Assembly (NCBI GenBank): GCA_937858165.1
Contig: CALLZA010000923.1
Coordinates: forward strand, 1 to 17,835
DNA: 17,835 nucleotides
Direction: 5' to 3'
Source: an uncultured Ardenticatenia bacterium
GTDB taxonomy: Bacteria; Chloroflexota; Anaerolineae; Promineifilales; Promineifilaceae
The notes beneath the pieces were generated by a model. That model did not search any database. It worked only from the letters and a program-made list of their open reading frames with translations, and was not told where the DNA came from. Within the stretch, counting starts at the first letter, position 1. Each line of letters opens with the position of its first letter. The position numbers were made by a program, and so were the translations under genes. Of the stretch, positions 13,513-17,835 are shown in pieces.

Positions 13513-15849
13513 ATGACAAGGCTCAACGTCCGACTCCTGCGCCTCTGGTGGCTGTGGCTCCTGCTGCTGCCCGCCGCTTCCCGGGCTGCCCAGACTGTGA
13601 GCCAGGACGCGCCCCCCCACCACGCGCGCATCACCGCCATCGTCGCCGCCGACACCGCCGATCCGGCCGGCGGCCTGCCCCTGACGGTCTACTTCGTCGC
13701 GGCCGACGAGAGCGGCCGGGCGTTGCCGCGCCCGCCGCTGGTCGAGGACGGCGCAGCGGTGTTGGTGGACGGCCGCCCCTTCCCGGCCACGCTGGCCCCC
13801 TACACCGGCGATAGCTATATCACCCTGCTGACGGACACCACCGACAGCATGAGCGGCCACATGCCGGCCATCCTGACCGCCTTCCTGAGCCTGTTCGAGC
13901 GCAAGCCGGCCAACGTGCTGCTGGCCCTCACCGGCTTCGAGCAGGAGAGCACGACCGTGCTCGACTTTACGGCCGACGCGACGGCCCTACAGGTGGCGTC
14001 GCAACATCTGGTGACGACCGACGAGCGGCTCTCGTGCCCCTTCGACGCCGCCTACGACGCCATCAACGCCGCGTCCCTCGCCGCCGTCCTGGAAGAATCG
14101 CCGCAGGTTATGCGGGCTGTGGTTCTGTTGAGCGACGGCGTCAACAACGGCCGCTGCACCTATCGCACCGACCGCGATCTCGACGGCCTGCTCGAACTGG
14201 CCACCGACAAGCAGATCAGCTTCTATACCATCCTCTTCGGCAACACCGCTCCGGACAACAACGCGCGGCTGGAGCGGCTGGCGGCCGCCACCGGCGGCAC
14301 GTCCTACCGTTTCACCAACGCCGAGCGGCCCGAGCAGCTCAGCGAGCATCTCAACACCATCGCCGCCGGGCTGAACACCCAACAGCAGGCCGAGGCTGTG
14401 GTCTTTACCGAGACCGATGAGGCCGTCTCGGTCAACCTGGAGTTGCGGGTGCGTGGCCAGGGGAACGAGACGACGCCGCTGCGCTCCACCTCGACCGAAT
14501 TCACGCCGCCGCCGCCAGGCATCTTCCGGCCGAGCTTCAAACAACTCTTTCTGGAGGATAGCACCAGCTACCTGTCTCAAACCCAGGACCTGGCTGTCGT
14601 GCTGCGCGGCGCGAACATGAGCGGCGGCGAGCGGGTGCGGCTTCACATCTACGACGTCGAGGGGGGCACCATCGTCCCGGGCACAGAGAAAGCCGTCGTC
14701 TGGGAGGCGGGCCAGGAGCGACGCGACGAGATTTTGCCGGCCGAGGGGCTGGTCAGCGGGCGCGCCTACGCCATCCGCGTCTACAGCGAGGACGTGCCGC
14801 TGCCGGCCGAGACCGAGGTGGGCGCGCCGTTAAGCGAACGAACGTATACCCACGGCGAAGTGACCCCCGTGCCCGAATTTGACCTCAGCCTGCCCCTACA
14901 GCGGCCGGAGACAGGCCAACTGGAGGTGGATCTGGTCGGCGTCGTCGTGCCGCCCGAGGGGCGGACGAGCTACCGCGTCGCCGTGGTCATTGACGGTACG
15001 ACGGTCTATTCGACGCCCGTCGGCAGTGAGCAACCGCTGACCGACGCTGCTGAGCCATTGATCATTCCCTACTACCCAACCGAGGAGGCGACGGCCGACC
15101 GTCCGAGCGTGGACGCCGACATCACCGTCTGGCTGACGTGGCCCGACGGTCGCCAGAGCCAGGCGACGGTAGAGGCCCGGCTGCCGCTGCGGCCGGGCGT
15201 GGGCTGGACAGAACGCCTGGCGGGCGCGCTGCGGGCCAATCCGGTCATTGCCGGCGTTGTTCTGGTCGTCCTCGGCCTTGCCCTGTTCTACCTGCTGGCG
15301 TTACGGCGCTTGAATCGGCTCAACCCGGCGGCTACCTGGCGGCCGGTGCGCGCCCTTACACGGACGCCCGACGCGCCGCCGGCAGGCGACGTCGCCGCTG
15401 TAGGCTCTGCGGTTGTTGGCCCGGCCGCCGGAACGCCGTCCAGCGCCGCGCCGCGCCCAGCGTTGCCGCCACTGTCGTCACACCCACCCCTGGCGGCCAC
15501 CTTGCGCGTCGTCCGCGCCCCTGACACCGCCCGTGAAGGGGAGATCGTCGTCGTGAACCGCTTCCCTTTTCGCATCGGCCGCGAGGGGTGCGAACTGACC
15601 ATCGGCGACGGCCGCACCTCGCGCCACCACGCCTCCATCCAGCAGATCGGCGATCAGTTGGTCATCATTGACAAGAACAGCAAGAACGGTACCTACCTCA
15701 ACGACGCGACTGAGCCGCTGACGCCGGGCATGCGCTGGCCGATGGACGATGGCGATCGCATTTGCATCGGCTCGACCATTGAGCTGCAGCTGGCCACTCA
15801 CCCAACTGGTGACGCCGTATCCGGCGGCGGTAAGCCCACCGGCCCCTAG
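13513..15849 (+). CDS. Extracellular VWA / TM / cytoplasmic FHA protein 2
   Basis: 778 residues, 13 nt after the phosphatase gene, with GAGGGAAG upstream. A signal sequence (about 1-25) leads to a VWA domain (about 100-285). The MIDAS motif is close to canonical: TDTTDSMS (107-114) fits DxTxS, with VVLLSDGVNN (203-212) as a later metal-loop segment. Beta-rich regions (about 300-560) follow, then a TM helix (about 579-597), a Pro/Ala linker and a C-terminal FHA domain: FRIGRE (686-691), SRHH (703-706), NSKNGTYLN (722-730). The topology is the same as VWA-FHA protein 1, making a pair that brackets the kinase and phosphatase genes. The likely role is a membrane scaffold that joins an outside VWA interaction to phosphothreonine recognition inside. 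Unlike protein 1 its MIDAS looks functional. Confidence 0.9.
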   Translation: MTRLNVRLLRLWWLWLLLLPAASRAAQTVSQDAPPHHARITAIVAADTADPAGGLPLTVYFVAADESGRALPRPPLVEDGAAVLVDGRPFPATLAPYTGDSYITLLTDTTDSMSGHMPAILTAFLSLFERKPANVLLALTGFEQESTTVLDFTADATALQVASQHLVTTDERLSCPFDAAYDAINAASLAAVLEESPQVMRAVVLLSDGVNNGRCTYRTDRDLDGLLELATDKQISFYTILFGNTAPDNNARLERLAAATGGTSYRFTNAERPEQLSEHLNTIAAGLNTQQQAEAVVFTETDEAVSVNLELRVRGQGNETTPLRSTSTEFTPPPPGIFRPSFKQLFLEDSTSYLSQTQDLAVVLRGANMSGGERVRLHIYDVEGGTIVPGTEKAVVWEAGQERRDEILPAEGLVSGRAYAIRVYSEDVPLPAETEVGAPLSERTYTHGEVTPVPEFDLSLPLQRPETGQLEVDLVGVVVPPEGRTSYRVAVVIDGTTVYSTPVGSEQPLTDAAEPLIIPYYPTEEATADRPSVDADITVWLTWPDGRQSQATVEARLPLRPGVGWTERLAGALRANPVIAGVVLVVLGLALFYLLALRRLNRLNPAATWRPVRALTRTPDAPPAGDVAAVGSAVVGPAAGTPSSAAPRPALPPLSSHPPLAATLRVVRAPDTAREGEIVVVNRFPFRIGREGCELTIGDGRTSRHHASIQQIGDQLVIIDKNSKNGTYLNDATEPLTPGMRWPMDDGDRICIGSTIELQLATHPTGDAVSGGGKPTGP

Positions 15850-15859
15850 CGAGGAGTCT

Positions 15860-17647
15860 ATGGCGATCGAACGCACCTACATCGAGCGGCCGCCACGCAT
15901 CCAGCCCGAACTGCCGCGACGCGAGGTGGACATCCCCACGCCGCCGGCCATTGACCGCAGCGGCGTGGGCGAACTGATCCAGATGGCCCTGCCGCTGCTG
16001 ACAGTGGTTGGCTTCGTCATGGTAGCCGTAATGGGCGGCAGCGGCGCGTCGCCGCTCATGGTGCTGCCCATGTCGTTGACCGTCCTGGCGGCCACAGGCT
16101 ACTCCATCTATAGCTTCCGCCGCGAACGCCGGCAGCGCGCCGCCGAGCGTGCGGCCTACATCGAACAACTGACCGTCATGCGCCGCGACATGGTGGCCGC
16201 CCAGCATGCCCAGCGGCAGTTCTACCGCTACACCTTCCCCGATGCGGCGACCACTCTGAACATCGTTGCCGACACCGCCCGCCCCCCGGCCGACCGCGCG
16301 GCCGAGACGCGCGCCGGAACCCGCCTCTGGGAACGCCGCCCTGACGACGACGACTTCGCCACGCTACGGCTAGGCATCGGCACGCGCCCCTCGACGGTGC
16401 TGTATAAACCGCCGCGCGTCGAGGGCATCAGCACCACCCTGCTGGATGAGGCGCTGCGGCTGGCCGAGGACTCGCGCTTCCTGAGCGACGCGCCGATCAC
16501 CATTCCCCTGCGCCGTTTGCCGGTGGCCGACGACGAGACCGCCGCGCCGGAGGCAGCCGGCGACAAGCCGCCGACGCCCGATGGGGAGGAGTTGCCTGCT
16601 CCCCAGACGATCCACGCCCTGGGCATCACCGGCCGCCCGGCCGACGTCTACGCCGGGGCCTACGCCCTGCTGGCCCAGTACTGCACCTTCCACGCCCCCC
16701 ACGACGCCCGCCTCCTGGTGCTGGCCGCCGACAGCGACCCGTGGGAGTGGGTCGAAGACCTGCCTCACGCCCAACCCGACGACGTGGGCGACGCGCTGTG
16801 CTTCCTCGACCGGCTGGAGCCGTCGTCGGCCGACGCGACGGACGACGCCTCTGGACTGGCCGTCTATCTGGAGGGGCTGCGGCGGCGGCTGGTGCAGCGC
16901 AAGTTACGGCTGAACGACACCGACCGCGACGCGCAGGACGATCCGACACGCCCCTTCCTGCTGCTGGTGGTTGACCTGCTGGCGGAGTTGCCGTCCGGCT
17001 CGCCGCTGGCGGACGTAGAGACCGACGCCTCGCTGGCCATCTTGCAGCAGAACGGCCCGGCCCTGGGCGCGGCGGTCATCTTCCTGACCCGCGACCGGCG
17101 TGCCGTGCCCGGCAGTTGCGTCGGCGTGGTCGAGATGGCCGCCGACGAGCCGCAGCGGCGCGTCTTCCGCTATGCCGAAACCGGGCTGAACAGCCCGCGC
17201 TACGTGGGTGCGGCTGACGCCGTGCTGTCGCTGGAGGCGTTGCTGGCCTACACCGACACCATTCGCCGCTGGGACGTGCGCAAGACGGAGAGCACCCACA
17301 TCGCCAAGGTGGTGCCCTTTCTGGAGATGCTGCGCGAGAGCAGTCTGCGCTCGCTGCGCGACAGCGCCCAGAGGTATTGGGAGCGCAGCACCCAACCGGA
17401 GCGTGCCCAGCCGTTGCGCGTCAAGGTCGGCTACATGTCCGGCAACAAGCCGCGCGCGCTCGTCCTCTCCGCCAAGGCCGACGGGGTACACGGCATGATC
17501 GCCGGCAGCACCGGCTCAGGTAAGTCGGAGTTGCTCATCTCGCTCATCGCTGCGCTGGCCGCCACCTATGATCCTTCGATGCTCAATTTCGTCCTGGTGG
17601 ACTACAAGGGCGGCGGCGCGTTCAAAGAGTTCGAGGATCTGCCCCAC
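15860..17647 (+). CDS. eccC: EccC-type type VII secretion FtsK/SpoIIIE ATPase (3' end cut by adapter)
   Basis: 596 residues remain; the frame past 17647 is adapter (LSLIHISEPTRPY). GAGGAG (15851-15856) precedes the ATG, 10 nt after the FHA gene. The N-terminus IERPPRIQPELPRREV (8-23) resembles actinobacterial EccC N-termini, then two TM helices (about 43-60 and 64-86). The region with RLWERRPDDDDFATLRLG (155-172) is the EccC segment before the ATPases. The first ATPase domain has Walker A GSTGSGKS (549-556, Lys555) and Walker B FVLVDYKGGGAF (577-588). Full EccC/EssC proteins carry three such domains; two and a part are missing here. There is no N-terminal FHA pair as in firmicute EssC. It is the motor that recognises and exports WXG100 dimers, defining the operon as type VII-like. 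Confidence 0.93.
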
Positions 17648-17713
17648 CTGTCTCTTATACACATCTCCGAGCCCACGAGACCGTACTAGATCTCGTATGC
17701 CGTCTTCTGCTTG
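17648..17713 (+). other. Illumina Nextera Read-2/i7/P7 adapter (contamination)
   Basis: Positions 17648-17666 are the Tn5 mosaic end, 17667-17681 the rest of the Nextera Read-2 adapter, 17682-17689 (CGTACTAG) the i7 index known as N702, and 17690-17713 the P7 sequence. Genomic sequence ends at 17647, inside the EccC-type gene. The peptide SLIHISEPTRPY encoded here is a known database contaminant. Confidence 0.98.
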
Positions 17714-17835
17714 ACAAAAACAAAACACAAAAAAAAAAAACACAAACACAGCTCTCCACCACTAATAACACTTATACCAAGTCCTAACAATAAACATAAG
17801 CTCTGTACACTCAATATTATGCACAAGCGTACACA
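17714..17835. other. Non-genomic read noise outside the P7 adapter
   Basis: AT-rich sequence with A runs immediately after the P7 end. Its composition is unlike the insert. It is interpreted as bases called after the read ran off the adapter. No gene is seen. Confidence 0.9.

Noticed and set aside
17516..17749. Minus-strand open frame over the right adapter
   Set aside because: Its N-terminal part is noise and P7/Nextera sequence; the remainder is antisense to the EccC-type gene.

Overview
Origin and quality. This is a GC-rich metagenomic-style contig whose genomic part runs only from 220 to 17647. Both ends carry untrimmed Illumina Nextera adapter (P5 side 150-219, P7 side 17648-17713) followed by AT-rich read noise (1-149, 17714-17835), so the first and last genes are cut by adapter and not by biology. 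The gene content suggests a member of the Chloroflexota, perhaps Anaerolineae-like: Thr-Pro (TPTP) spacers after lipoboxes and beside membrane helices, Ala/Thr low-complexity linkers, STAND-like ATPases, and VWA/FHA membrane proteins. This assignment is an inference from protein style, not from a marker gene.

Left half, minus strand. A truncated secreted lipoprotein resembling the GxGYxYxYxP putative glycoside hydrolases (220-1356) has its own sigma70-like promoter. Upstream of it lies a compact three-gene cassette, read in the order 6878 to 1555. It encodes an HTH-plus-AAA/STAND ATPase with an atypical Walker A, an orphan extracellular solute-binding lipoprotein, and a large polytopic membrane protein with a C-terminal AAA/STAND ATPase and a winged-helix-like end. 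No ABC permease is present, so the binding protein looks more like a sensor than a transporter part.

Divergent region. Positions 6879-7272 hold a consensus -10 box for the minus cassette and two TTCC-N6-GGAA palindromes in its leader. I could not find a convincing plus-strand promoter.

Right half, plus strand. A tightly packed operon encodes a type VII secretion-like (ESX/WXG100) system: four tandem small WXG100-family proteins, a strong intergenic stem-loop, a VWA-TM-FHA protein, a cytosolic Ser/Thr kinase, a PP2C phosphatase with an extracytoplasmic domain, a second VWA-TM-FHA protein, and the start of an EccC-type FtsK/SpoIIIE ATPase, truncated in its first ATPase domain. The likely logic is that EccC exports WXG100 dimers. 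The kinase/phosphatase pair would set the phosphorylation state read by the two FHA domains, whose extracellular VWA halves could assemble or sense an outer structure. EccB, EccD, EccE, mycosin and EssB-like partners are not seen; they may lie past the truncated right end or be absent.

No rRNA, tRNA, CRISPR array, transposase or phage gene was recognised.
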